DNA from: Isoetes taiwanensis | Lineage: Eukaryota; Streptophyta; Lycopodiopsida; Isoetales; Isoetaceae | Assembly: GCA_021234155.1 (NCBI GenBank) | Contig: JAJEKV010000018.1 | Location: 13,807,552-13,871,551, forward strand | Direction: 5' to 3' | Length of the DNA stretch: 64,000 nucleotides | Shown: positions 10,662-21,348 of the stretch, piece after piece | Layout of the letters: each line of letters begins with the position of its first letter | How positions within the stretch are numbered: position 1 is the first letter of the stretch | Made by a program: the position numbers and the translations under genes | The notes under the pieces: model-generated | Databases searched by the model: none | What the model saw: the letters and a program-made list of their open reading frames with translations, nothing else | What the model was told of the DNA's origin: nothing

Positions 10662-11968
10662 ATGGATTTACCTGCCGGTGAGGGTCGAGCGCTTCACGCC
10701 GACGCTTTTAAGAAGTCGTCTGAATTTGCCTTTGGAAGTTCTGCCAGAAAAGGATGACGGCCTTGGAAAAGGTATGCCTGAAGGGTCTGGTTTACGAAAA
10801 CAGAAGAAAAAGCTTGAGATGGCATTTGATGCTTCAAAGAATCAAGTTCCACTGGTAAGCGAGGGATTTCCACAAGATTCTCTGATGTTGGATGCTCGAA
10901 AGAGTCATGGGCACACAAAGAGTGCAAGGGTTGGTGATGAGGAGAATTCGTTGGAAAGGACAATGCGAGAATTGTTAGCTGAGATCAAAAAGTTCAATGA
11001 TCGAAAGGTCTCTGAGAGCACAAAATTTAACAGCCATAAGGTAGCACGTCGACCCCGACATGATGAGCCAACGAATAGCGATGGTTCAAAGTCTCGAGAT
11101 TCCTCGCCTGATGGGAGTTCTCCAGATGGAGGGGATAATTCTGATGGTTCTGACAGGGATAAAGGGATAAAAAGCAAACTGCTAAAAAGAAGTTTCCGAA
11201 AGATCCTAAGGAAGTTCTTACATTTTTTAAGGGCGAACGTGATGGTGTCTCATTTGTTTTAGAAAGATCCTAAGGAAGTTCTTACATTTTTAAGGGGCTT
11301 AACGTGATGGTGTCTCATTTACATTAGGGTGGATAACAAAGATGGAGGATTTCTTTCAAGAACATGGTCATTCGTGAGGAGCCGGAAGTTGTATTGGGCC
11401 GTTGTCAATTGGAGGGGGAACCGGTCTTGTGGTGGTCTCTTGCTTTGAAGGAAGAACGCGATGCGTGATATCCCGTTGTTACTTGGGCACGTATGCAAAA
11501 ATTGCTCAAGCGGGAATTTCTTCCCGATGATTTTGAGGATGATCTTAAATATCAGTGGCAAACTTTACGTCAGAGAGGGGATGAAACAGTGAAAGATTTT
11601 ACGAGTCGGTTTAACTCCTTGCTCAGTCTTCTTCCAGGGAATTTTCTTTTATTAAGTTGTTGCGGCCCAAAACTTTACAACAAGCTCGCACGATGGCTTT
11701 AGCTCATGAGGCTCACAACACTCGGGCACAATCCGAGTCCCACAAGAGGTGGCAAGAGTCACAATACAGGTCTCAGGTGATGACTTCAAAAGCTGACCTT
11801 CCACAAGATTCCAAACAACAAAATTCAACATCTGACTGTTTGGGCAAGCGGGAATTCCGCTCTTTTGATTGTTATAATTGTGGTAAACCTGGGCACTTCG
11901 CTCGGGATTGTACTTATAATGCTAAGCAGCCACGCCCGATCAGGGACCAGGCCCACGGGTGGCAATAA
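10662..11968 (+). pseudogene. Broken gag, copy 2
   Basis: An ATG at 10662 opens a frame that stops after about 31 codons; the adjacent frame (10678-11262) continues with the acidic N-terminal part. The capsid core is open at 11493-11702 and the CCHC knuckle CYNCGKPGHFARDC lies in 11657-11968. Indels near 11260-11490 wreck the start of the Retrotrans_gag core that is still intact in copy 1, so the two copies are decaying independently. Confidence 0.72.
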
Positions 11969-12487
11969 GAGAAAACGAGAAGAGATAAAAGATCTATTCG
12001 GGGCTCTGAAGCTGCGGAAATTGAGGACAATTGTTTTTTTTCCCCGGTGGGTAGCCACCAAGATCTGTGTAGACAGATCTCCGGCCTGGTAGGTCGAGGA
12101 CCAAGTTAACTGGTCTAGGAGCATGATGCTCAGCCTTGGGAGGAGTCTAATCCCCAAGAGGTATTAGCAAGACTAATACTGGCAGTGTACACTGTGCCTT
12201 GAATAGGCAAGAGTCCAAGAGGACGTGGCATCAGTTGGTAGCCTGATGGATAGGCCGTATGGGTTGGGAGTCATGACCCCAAACATACGCTGACCTTTGT
12301 ACATTGTCTTTCGGCCAAAAGATGATGGGATACAGGCAGAAAGGAAAGGTGATGGGTGGCGAGTCCAGTCACTTTCCTTTGCCCTTTGCAGTTTGCCTAA
12401 GTTCGAGGAACTTAGAGTCAGATTTCTTGTGTGATTCCTGGCATTGGGAAGCACAACTGAGGACAGTTGTCTTTTACCCCGGTGGGC

Positions 12488-12852
12488 TGTTACGATTCTG
12501 AGCTAGAGTCTAAAAATATGTAACAGTCGCTTAAGGGATGCTTTATTGGGCACAGCCAATTAAGGCCAGAGGGAAAAAGGCTAAAGAGAGAGCACAGCTT
12601 ATAAATAGAGAAGAGGACTTATAGAGAAGAGGACTTATAAATAGGGAGGAGGACTTATGAATAGGGGAAGTGGACATATGAATAGGGAAGTACGTTGAAG
12701 GAAGGGAGGTGTGTTTTGGCGATTGGCTTTTTGCTGTCTCTCTCTGCTCGGGGGTGAATCTGAGGATTCTATGGTTGGGTGGAGAGTTCTGCCTTTTCCC
12801 TGCTGTGTGCTAGGATAAGAACTTAACTGATTTCAGAGTTGGATTCGTAACA
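12488..12852 (+). repeat. 3' LTR of gag-only element, copy 2
   Basis: 365 bp, TGTTACG...CGTAACA, followed by ACTTC. Upstream, TTTTACCCCGGTGGGC replaces a classical polypurine tract. A similar TTTTTTCCCCGGTGGG motif also sits at the end of gag (about 12034). Confidence 0.85.
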
Positions 12853-13130
12853 ACTTCTACCTTACTGCGGCAACCAGGTACGGGGACTTAAAGGGGAATC
12901 CAAATTTGATCCATGCTTCACTCTCAATACTGGACTCATTCTAATGGGAAGTAACTCAAATTGGGCTCTCAGGTCGCAATCAACTTCCAAACACCCAATT
13001 TTACTTCTTCTCGGACTAATCTCAAGTGCCCTGGGGTTTGGCACCATGTCGGAACTTAGACTATGCAGAAAAAATCACAAGACAGAAAGGAAGATACAAA
13101 AATTGCAAAGAAGAGACATATTGAAAATAG
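12853..13130. repeat. Host repeat unit 3, start
   Basis: Matches 9025-9290, then diverges. It lies in intron 7 of the AGD gene on the opposite strand. Confidence 0.7.
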
Positions 13131-13332
13131 AAAAATTCAATGTTCTAGGACATGTAGTTTAGTATATGGTTCGCACCACGTAATTAAACATGCGTACCTG
13201 GTAAGAAGACATTACTAACATTTATGCATCATAAAAGCATACAGTCTCATCCAAAGCCAACATGTGATGGCAAAGGTGATTCTTTAACAAACACCAGCAA
13301 CAATCAAGGGTGGTAAGCACATGAATAAGTAC

Positions 13333-13398
13333 CTCCTCTGCTTCTAAGACAGTGTCCGCCCTAGCAGCCTTCTTCAAAGACATAAATTTATCTCGTAT
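13333..13398 (-). CDS. AGD: AGD exon 7
   Basis: 66 bp in phase 0, acceptor TGTTAG, donor GTACTT. Encodes IRDKFMSLKKAARADTVLEA and EE, matching the A(R/K)EKFLSLRK block. The next exon (family block around FEQARFNLV) was searched for by eye from 13332 to 1 and not found, so intron 7 exceeds 13.3 kb. Confidence 0.9.
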
Positions 13399-13468
13399 CT
13401 AACAGTAGCGAAGTTAGCACATGCCATACAATAGATTATTACTTTTGAAATCATTATTATCAACACAC

Positions 13469-13513
13469 CTGGTCATATTGGAGGCTGGACTTATCAAAGC
13501 GCTTTCGGAGTTC
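13469..13513 (-). CDS. AGD: AGD exon 6
   Basis: 45 bp in phase 0, acceptor GTGCAG, donor GTGTGT. Encodes ELRKRFDKSSLQYDQ, equivalent to the family EARKRFDKASLxYDQ block. Confidence 0.93.
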
Positions 13514-13696
13514 CTGCACGTTTGTAATCCACATAAAGAGACTTATTTCCAATCATAAATTACATCCCAACCAATGATTCAGATCCTGTTGGTCACCAAC
13601 CTTGATATTCTGCAATGAGCATAAAACTTGTAGGTTTGTTATTTGCAAATGAGTACTCGTGGATCAGATAATACATCTTAGTTAATAAGGGCAAAC

Positions 13697-13759
13697 CTTC
13701 ATATCTTGTTGGTCTGTGTTTACGAATTGGGCAAGTCTGTCGTTCAGCATGTGTTCCAC
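13697..13759 (-). CDS. AGD: AGD exon 5
   Basis: 63 bp in phase 0, encoding VEHMLNDRLAQFVNTDQQDM and K; matches the family block VEH(I/M)LNDRLLQF. Donor GTTTGC. The acceptor CAG lies where Copia B begins: LTR sequence starts about 3 bp upstream of the exon. Confidence 0.92.
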
Positions 13760-13762
13760 CTG

Positions 13763-14172
13763 TGTTGGAGGAGGCTAAGTGACACGCTATAGGATGGATT
13801 AACAAGGCTAAGAAGAATGCTTTATTACAAGAAAAAAAAACAAGGAAACATTTTATTAGGAAACTCCGCTAGTCCAGAAGACCAAGTAGTTAAATATGTA
13901 GTCATGTGCAGCTAGGGAACATAGCGTTAGGATAAGATATCCTAGCTGTCACTAGATGACTAGGCATGTGCTGACACTTCACCTGTTGCTGACATGGCTC
14001 AACTACAAGCCATAGTTACGCTGACACATGACACGTCATCTGTTGCTGACATGGCTCAACTATAAGCCATAGTTACGCTAGAGCAGTTCTTTCTAGCAGA
14101 GCTCAGGCGCTCATGCTTTCCTGTCTTTGTGTATCTCTCTGCATACTTTCATCAGTCTACACAAAGCTTTCA
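13763..14172 (+). repeat. 5' LTR of Copia B
   Basis: About 410 bp. The right edge is fixed by the PBS. The left edge is inferred from TGTTGG and the exon boundary. It has an internal direct repeat of period 57 (TGTTGCTGACATGGCTCAAC at 13984 and 14041). The 5 bp before it, ACCTG, is the reverse complement of CAGGT, the AGD splice junction. Confidence 0.6.
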
Positions 14173-14433
14173 TGGTATCAAAGCCCAAACTGAAGGTGGG
14201 AGAGAGTGCAAGGTAAAACAGAAAGCCATAAGCTGCTTCAAAGGGGATCAGATAGGCACAAGCTTGCAGAAAAGCAGGTGCAATCTGGATCAGTTAAATA
14301 AAAGGGGAGTTGCAGCAATTTCTTGTGCAAACCAGAGCCCAGGAGGGAGATTTTCGCAATTCTTGCAAATAGATTGGATTATCACCTCATTGCTGAGCAG
14401 AGGAATTTTGGACTCCAGAACTGTCTGTCACCT

Positions 14434-14617
14434 GCATTACTTAGATAAACTTGCTGAATCTGAGTTAATCAGGTCGTTTTTGATGGGTGGGCACCAATAT
14501 TCATGCATTACTCAGATAATCTTGCCGAATCTGAGTTAATCGGGTCGTTTTTGGTGGGTGGGCACCAATATTCATGTATTACTTAGATAATCTTGCTGAA
14601 TCTGAGTTAATCAGTCA
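14434..14617 (+). repeat. 71-bp tandem repeat in Copia B leader
   Basis: Units begin at 14434, 14505 and 14576 (the last is partial), each with CTGAATCTGAGTTAATC or a close variant. Located between PBS and gag. Confidence 0.85.
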
Positions 14618-14774
14618 TTTTTCAAGCATTCTTGAGGTATAGTGATCAGATCTGATCAATTTCCAATGAATCTGATTATATTTGGTGAGTGGGTCCATAT
14701 CTGCTACCAATTTGTTCAATAATCTACACAATATCATCATTTCTTGGCAAGATTAGCACTCTTGAACCAGAAAT

Positions 14775-15807
14775 ATGGCTGTTAGTATTAATCCATGGAA
14801 GTATTTCCAACACCCAGCAGTGCTAGATGCAGATAATTTCTTCACTTGGTGTGATGCCTTTCAGACCAATTTGAATCTAAAAGAATTGGGTAATGTTCTA
14901 GACAAAGATTGGAAGCCTACCACAGATTCTGAACAGAAGAAAGACTTTTAAGCATTGCAGCATCTGAACTCTGTATCTGCCAGAGTTTATGAGAGATATC
15001 AAAGAATACAAATCCTTTACAAAAGCATTCCAATTCTTACAAGCAATTTGTGTACAAGAAGGAGATGGACAGCAACCCAGTCTTCAAGGAAAGATGCAGA
15101 ATCTTAGACTTGAGAATTGTACAAACATGAGAGACTATCTCAAGAAGCTTCAGTAAAAATTCTTTGGGGCAGGGGAGACATGGATGAGGTAAAGCTTATT
15201 CTCTATGCCTTGAATGGATTATCATCTGATTACCAGCATATTGTGAACCATTATAAGCTCAAGCACAGGATCAAAATCATCTTCCACCATCTTCAATAAC
15301 AACTCATGGAAGCAGGAATGAATCTAAGGAAAAAGGAGAATCAGGAGTCTGCACACTACTCTAAGGTGAGATCCACTTCTACTGCTAATAGGGACTCATC
15401 TAAATCTAAAACACATCCATCATCAGCTTATTCTTTTGATTCTGCTGCAGCCAAGTCCAAATCCAAAGAACCATTCTCATGCTGGTACTGTGGTAAACTA
15501 GGCCATATCAAACGTGATTGCAATAAGCTTAAGAAAGAGTTCAATATGGGAAAGCTCAAACCAATCATGCGGCTCCAAAAGCAGAAACCAGTGCTCATGT
15601 GTCTTATATCAGTATGGAAGACATAGAATTAGAATGTCTCAATATAGCTGCTGAGAAATTAAGAAAAAAAAAAGACACATGGCTGGTAGATTCAGGGGCC
15701 ACAAAGCACTTGGCAGGGCAATCTAACTACATGGAGAACATCATTCCTCGTTCTACCACCATTGTTAAAATGGCAGATGGTAATATAGCTTCATCTACAG
15801 CAAACGG
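14775..15807 (+). pseudogene. Copia B gag and protease remnant
   Basis: Gag opens MAVSINPWKYFQHPAVLDAD at 14775 and is broken by a stop near 14950 and frameshifts. Later frames have the knuckle CWYCGKLGHIKRDC (about 15480) and protease DTWLVDSGATKHL (about 15676). The frame ends where the LTR of element C starts. Confidence 0.8.
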
Positions 15808-16078
15808 TGTTGAGTGGAGAAGATGATCTGAACAACAAAACACAATGGAGAGAGGAGGAGACGCACCAAGTAACAAAGGAGGAGCAAGAAACTTGTGTAT
15901 TACACTACCTCATGTGATGGTACATATATATGTGCCACGTCCTCATGGATGGCAAATAGTGAAAAAGATAAAAAATGAGAGCCCCATGGGCTAATATAAA
16001 ATGTCCCATGGAATACAACGTTAATAAGTTACAATGACTTAACATGTCCAATATATATCACATTATACTATTCTAACA
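15808..16078 (-). repeat. 3' LTR of Copia C
   Basis: 271 bp, reads TGTTGAGTGG...TTCTAACA on the + strand. Same family as the 258-bp LTR of A but with clear divergence and a 12-bp-scale insertion. Confidence 0.88.
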
Positions 16079-16084
16079 CTCCCC

Positions 16085-19000
16085 CTTAATGTGATATTCC
16101 AGACTCCTCTTTCCTCACGCCAAGAGCGAACCTGAAGGCTTCAAACTTGGCTTTTCCTAATGGCTTTGTGAAAATATCTGCAATTTGATCTTCTGACCTG
16201 CAGTATTGGATATCAATTTCTCCATTCTCAACCTTTTCTCGTACAAAATGGTAAGTAGTCTCAATGTGCTTAGTTCTGCCATGAAAAATAGAATTGTTTG
16301 CAATGCGTATGCTATATGCTGCTCATGTTATCAGTGAAAATGCAAGTGGGTCTGTTGTCATTGATCCCAATTTCTTCCATGAATTTTTGGATCCAAATGG
16401 ATTCACATGCTACAATGCTACAACCTTTATATTCTGCTTCAGCAGTGCTAATTGCAACAGTGCTTTGTCTCTTACTTTTCCAAGTTACAACAGCATTTCC
16501 AATTGAGAATACATAACCACTTGTGGATCTTCTCGTGTCCACACACAACCAGAGATATCAGAGTCTGTGCATCCAACTACATCAAGCTGACTATTTGATT
16601 CATACAAAGTACCAAAATCATGTGTTCCCTTGATGTATCTTAGCACTCTCTTAGCAGCAATCCAATGTGTTTGAGTAGGAATAGCCAAAAATCTACTCAA
16701 TACTCCTACAGCAAATGATATATCAGGTCTGGTCACAGTGAGATAGTTCAAGCTTCCTACTAATGCCCTGTAGAGTGTTGCATCACATAATTTTGCACCT
16801 TTCTCATGAGCAGAAAGTTTAATGCCAACCTCCATTGGCGTAGAATCTCGTTTAGCAGTCTCCATATGGAACTTCCTTAGTAAATCTGTGGCATACTTCT
16901 TCTGACATATAAAGATTCCATTGGCAGCCTTCTGCACTTCAATGCCCAAGAAGTAGTGTAACTCTCCAAGATTTGTCATGTCAAAGAACTCTCCAAACTG
17001 TTTTATCTCATGTTAATTTGAGAGAACTGCCTGTGACAATGAGATCATCTACATATACTACGATCAAAGTAATGTCATCACCATCATGCTTAATATAAAG
17101 ACTAGAATCTGCACTGCTCCTTACAAAGTTTTTGCTCAATAAGTAACTATCAAGTTTGGAATACCAAGCCCGAGATGGCTGTTTTAGCCCATATAATGCT
17201 TTGTTCAGTTTGCAAACAAAATCGTTACCTTCACCTTCGTGCTTGTATCCGTGCTTGTATCCGGGTGGTTGCTCCAAATAGACCAACTCCTTGAGCTCTC
17301 CGTTCAAGAAAGCGCTTTTCACATCAAGTTGATACAACTTCCATCCAAATTGAGCTGCGAGTGATATGGCTAACCTCACTGTTTCCATTTTGGCTACCGG
17401 AGCATAGGTGTCTAAGTAATCTTCCCCTTCTCTTTGAGCAAAACCTTTTGCCACCAGCCTGGCTTTGTGCCTTTGAACAGTCCCATCTGTATTATACTTT
17501 AGCTTATAGACCCATTTACATCCAATAACATTTCTATCCTTTGGTCTTGGCACCAATTCCCATGTATTGTTAACTAGTATGGATTTATACTCCTCGTCCA
17601 TCCTTCCATTCCTTAGAATGCCTAGCATCTTCAAACGAAATGGGTTCATAAATGTTGGAAAAATTGCATTGATGAGCTGCTGCACTTGTTTCGGGCTCAA
17701 TACTGCCTTGACTTCTTGTAAATGGCCTTTGTGCCCAAGGTGCCATATGAGTAGTAGGGGCTGATTTTGCATTCAGCTGAGTTGCATTAGACTTTCCTGT
17801 TGGTTTTTCACCAATACCTTCTTTTGCTACTTCCTTACCAGCTCTTCTTTCATAGGTAAGCACTTTATCGGGCCAAACTCTTGGTTGACATTGAGGTGTA
17901 ACAGGCCTGTTTTGATCTGATGCTTCATCTTGCCGCCATTTAAGTGGAAATTCAAATATTTCCTCCTCTTGCTCTTGCTGATCAGTGACTGACTGATATT
18001 GGACCTGCAGTGGTCTCATCAAATGTCACATCACACGAGACGATTATTTTTTGCTTAGCAGGATCCCATAATCTGTAAGCCTTAGCCCTCAAACTATAGC
18101 CAAGCATTGTACAAACTCTTGCCTTGCCATCAAATTTCTTCCTGCCATCCTCCTTAAAAACATGCGCATAAGCTTTACATCCAAATACATGCAAATGGTT
18201 CACACCTGGCTTTCTTTTGTAATAAACCTCATGTGGAGTCTTTCCATCTAAAACTCTCGTCCCTGCTCTATAGATACACTGCAGTGAGTACTGCTTCAGC
18301 CCAAAAACGATGTGGCATCTTCCATTGAGCCATTAGGCAATTTGCCATTTCACAAATTGTCCTATTACGCCTTTCTACTACTCCATTTGGCGTTGTCAAC
18401 TGTCTTTTGATCCCATTGTCTTGACAAAATTGTTCAAACTTTGTGGACAAAAATTGTCCTCCATTATCAGTCCTTAAGGTGAGTATTTTCTGCCCCGTTT
18501 CAGATTCCACTTCTTCCTTGAAGACTTTGACATGATAAAAAACTTCTGATTTTGTTTTTAGAAAATAAACCCACATTCTTCTTGAGTAATCGTCCACTAG
18601 CAAGAAGAAATATAAGAACCCACCAATGGATTTTGTTGGCATAAAGCCGCAAAGATCAGCATGCACTAATTCCAATGGTTTTTGGGATCTAAATTCAGAT
18701 TCTTGAGGAAACGGAGCCCTATGTTGTTTTCCAAGAACACAAGGCTCACAAACCTGCTTGTTATCATGGATTTGAGGTAGGCCGTGCACGTTTCCTTGCT
18801 GAAAAAGCGTACGCAAACTTCCATAACTGATATGGCCATACCTTTTATGCCAAATCTCTGATTGGCTGCTGCTACCTGCTACTATATTGGCCTGATTTTG
18901 GGCAGGAACAGTCTCCATTTTATATAAATTGCCTTCTTTTATTGCACGAGCAATCACCATTACTCAAAAAATTATTGCTTCATCTTCATCAAAAAAAAGT

Positions 19001-19320
19001 TTGAAACCCTTACGAGTTATGCAAGCAACAGAAAGCCTCTTTAAATCCGGTACGAGTTTGACATTTTGAAATGTCACAATTGCGTCTCCTTCTCCTTTCA
19101 CTCTTACATTTCCATTCCCTTCTATTGCTAGTGAGGAATCATCTCCTAAAAGGATTTTATCTCCATCATACTTTGTGAATTTTGAGAAAAGGGATTCATC
19201 ACCTGTTACATGACACTATCCAAACAAGCAACGCACCTATCAGACTTGTATCTTACATGATCGACTTCATCTACGAACATTGCAAAATCTTGTGCAGCCG
19301 TAGAGGTTTGCTCCCTTGAG
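16085..19320 (-). pseudogene. Copia C protease-integrase-RT-RNase H
   Basis: On the minus strand: protease CLDS-type remains (about 19210), GAG-pre-integrase IWHKRYGHISYGS and integrase core with LVHADLCGF and VVERRNRTI (18268-18960), linker (17585-18203), RT with NNTWELVPRPKDRNVIGCKW and YVDD (17008-17772), and RT/RNase H with SAVGVLS-type and STAEAEYKG motifs (16312-16979), ending ADIFTKPLGKAKF and a stop before the polypurine tract. Five to six frame breaks. It is better preserved than A and useful as the reference for A. Confidence 0.85.
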
Positions 19321-19324
19321 CTTG

Positions 19325-19990
19325 ACAGGAAAATTTCAAAGCTGAGAGACCTGCTTGTCTGCGAGATCTTTTTAGACTTCCATCTGATGAAGCTGGATAG
19401 CTCAAGAATTCCACTTGATTTTGAAGAGGAACAGATAATGGAGTGGAAAGTGGAGACTATGCGGGCTCGACATAGTCCAATGGTTCAAACTGTTCATATA
19501 GAGTAGACTTAACAAATCATACTGAGAAGAAACATTAGACTCAGGTTTGTGAGGTAGGAAAAAGAAGATCTGGTAAAGAAACATCAGTCTGATAGTTTTG
19601 ACCATTTGTCTGTAAGGAAAAAGAGACAGATAGTTGGAATGTTGGCAGAACAGATGGTTCAGATGGTCTGGTAACAGATGGTACAGGTAACACAGATGGT
19701 TACAGAAGGTTGAGTAGCAGGAGCATCTAGAAATGTGAAAATCTTGAAGAATTTTGTCATAGTTGACAGCTGCCGCTGTTTCGTAAAACTCAGAAGAATC
19801 CATGCTTTTCTGGATATTCAATAAAGATAACTTTGATAGCTCTATCAGCAACCTTACTATCAAGAAAGTCCTGAAACTGAGCCGAGAGATATTCCCCAGC
19901 ATTGTCAGTAGGAATAGCCTAAAATTCTCTTTCAACCAAAACACTAATTTTTTTGGAATTTATGTTGAGCTTCAGACCTAAGCTTAAGTG
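19325..19990 (-). pseudogene. Copia fragment D (integrase end and linker)
   Basis: On the minus strand IPTDNAGEYLSAQFQDFL resembles an integrase core and is followed directly by AIKVIFIEYPEKHGFF, which resembles the integrase C-terminal region; the stretch between the two is deleted. The rest is Ser/Pro-rich linker. It belongs to a different Copia family from C and may be the displaced part of B or its relative. Confidence 0.5.
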
Positions 19991-20127
19991 TATAAATTTG
20001 CAGCTACTAATATTGAAAATATAAAGACCTTCATCATTTAAATGTCCTCAAGCCATTGGAGTAAAGTTTGCAACTTTACAAACTTAAGAGGATTCTTTTG
20101 TATCTTACGATCTTAGTTAGTACAACA

Positions 20128-20207
20128 GTGATGGAGTGCAGAAAGGCAGCAGATGGCATATGGCAGTGATGGAGTGCGCAGATGGCATACGGCAGTGATT
20201 TAGTGCG
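20128..20207 (+). repeat. Short tandem repeat, unit about 29 bp
   Basis: CAGTGATGGAGTGCGCAGATGGCATACGG-like unit, about 2.7 copies. The surrounding 19991-20982 is intron sequence with no other recognised feature. Confidence 0.6.
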
Positions 20208-21048
20208 CCTATTAAAGTTGGGTTTAGATAAAAACAAATCCGATCAGATAGAGCCTGAGATGCAGACTTCCTAGTTGCAGGATTGATGTTTCATGTTGAT
20301 TGATTGCAACTTAGAAAGTCATTTCTAGGGCAGGACTGTTACTGTCCCATGTTAAAGAGAGCTTTTGCCAGCAAATGCTTTTGAAAAGAGAGTTTAGTGC
20401 AGCCTCTGTGGAAACTCAAATTTATGAGCATATATCAGCTGCATAATCAAGCTTAGGTACAGATCTGGATGGTCAGTCTTCCAGGCACTTTACATTTCAT
20501 TTGTACAGGAATATGAAGATGTGTACAAGTTTGAAGATGTTAATACAGGATCCAAAATGTGTACATATCAGATTCAGATGTTTTCTTTATGCAGGATTAG
20601 AACTGTGTAAGGAAACTCACATATGTAGTTTCAGGGAGCGTGTATAGAACTTATATATGCGATCTCATGTACAGACATGCACGTAAGCTGACCTGTACAT
20701 TTGTACAGTTGGCACCAAGTGCATATTTATTTTGTATTGTTTTCATAGTTTGTTCCATTTTCCTCTTCTCTAGCGTCCTTTCCCTTTGATCCTAACTCCA
20801 CTATTGAATGCATCTGAAACAGTAGCTCTCAGCATATACAACACTAGATTGTCTTTCTTTTTCTTTTGGGAGTGGTAGGAGCCCAGGTAGATAGCAACAC
20901 ATCACCCAAATCATGCAACTGACAGTTAAACATATGCATAGTAATCATGACTGATATGTGATTTGCACTTAAGTGTAAAAATTGTTAAAATATAGAATGA
21001 TTTGAGATTGAATTAGATTTATAAAATTGATGTGAAATTTGAACAAAT

Positions 21049-21253
21049 TGTTAAGAATCGGATAAAGGCAGCAAGAATCAACGAAAGAGAGCAATAGAGC
21101 AAGCAAGAAAGAACGGCTAACTTCAAATTATGAATGTAGAGTACATGTACTTATAGAACAAAGCTGATTCTAACGTCTCTATCCTAACTAACTATGCCAC
21201 GTCACTGATCCTTGATGTGGCTCAAATATGGCTTACATGCATGTATCTTAACA
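21049..21253 (-). repeat. 3' LTR of element E
   Basis: TGTTAAGAATCGG...TATCTTAACA, 205 bp; carries an extra GCAA relative to the other LTR. Confidence 0.93.
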
Positions 21254-21348
21254 GCCTCTCTTAAGCCATATTTGCATAGTAAAAGAAAACTACTGCTGTA
21301 AAACATCCTCCCTTAAACGGAACGTTTACTAATGTAAGATCCTAGCTT

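Larger units (their letters stand above)
10236..12852 (+). mobile_element. Gag-only LTR retrotransposon, copy 2 (complete)
   Basis: 2617 bp with two LTRs of about 365 bp. The 3' LTR starts TGTTACG (12488) and ends in its exact inverse CGTAACA (12852). The 5' LTR start has decayed to TTTTACG. Flanks ACTTT/ACTTC are a likely 5-bp target duplication. The pre-insertion site appears intact at about 9025. The interior has a gag with one CCHC knuckle and no pol domain. Size and content fit the TR-GAG class of non-autonomous elements; mobilisation would need a gypsy-type helper. Confidence 0.82.
13763..15807 (+). mobile_element. Copia retrotransposon B, 5' part (in AGD intron 4, antisense)
   Basis: A putative 5' LTR (13763-14172, TGTTGGAG...TTTCA) is followed by PBS TGGTATCAAAGCCC, a long leader with tandem repeats, and gag/protease remains. 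It is cut at 15808 by element C. Its 3' half and 3' LTR are not identified. Confidence 0.7.
15808..19324 (-). mobile_element. Copia retrotransposon C (sister of A), 5'-truncated
   Basis: Minus-strand element whose 3' LTR is at 15808-16078, with polypurine tract on its right (CTCCCCCTTAATGTG read on +). LTR and proteins match Copia A (same ends TGTTAGAATAG...CTCAACA). Homology to A stops at about 19324, inside the gag-protease region, so gag and the 5' LTR are missing. It is inserted in Copia B. Confidence 0.85.
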
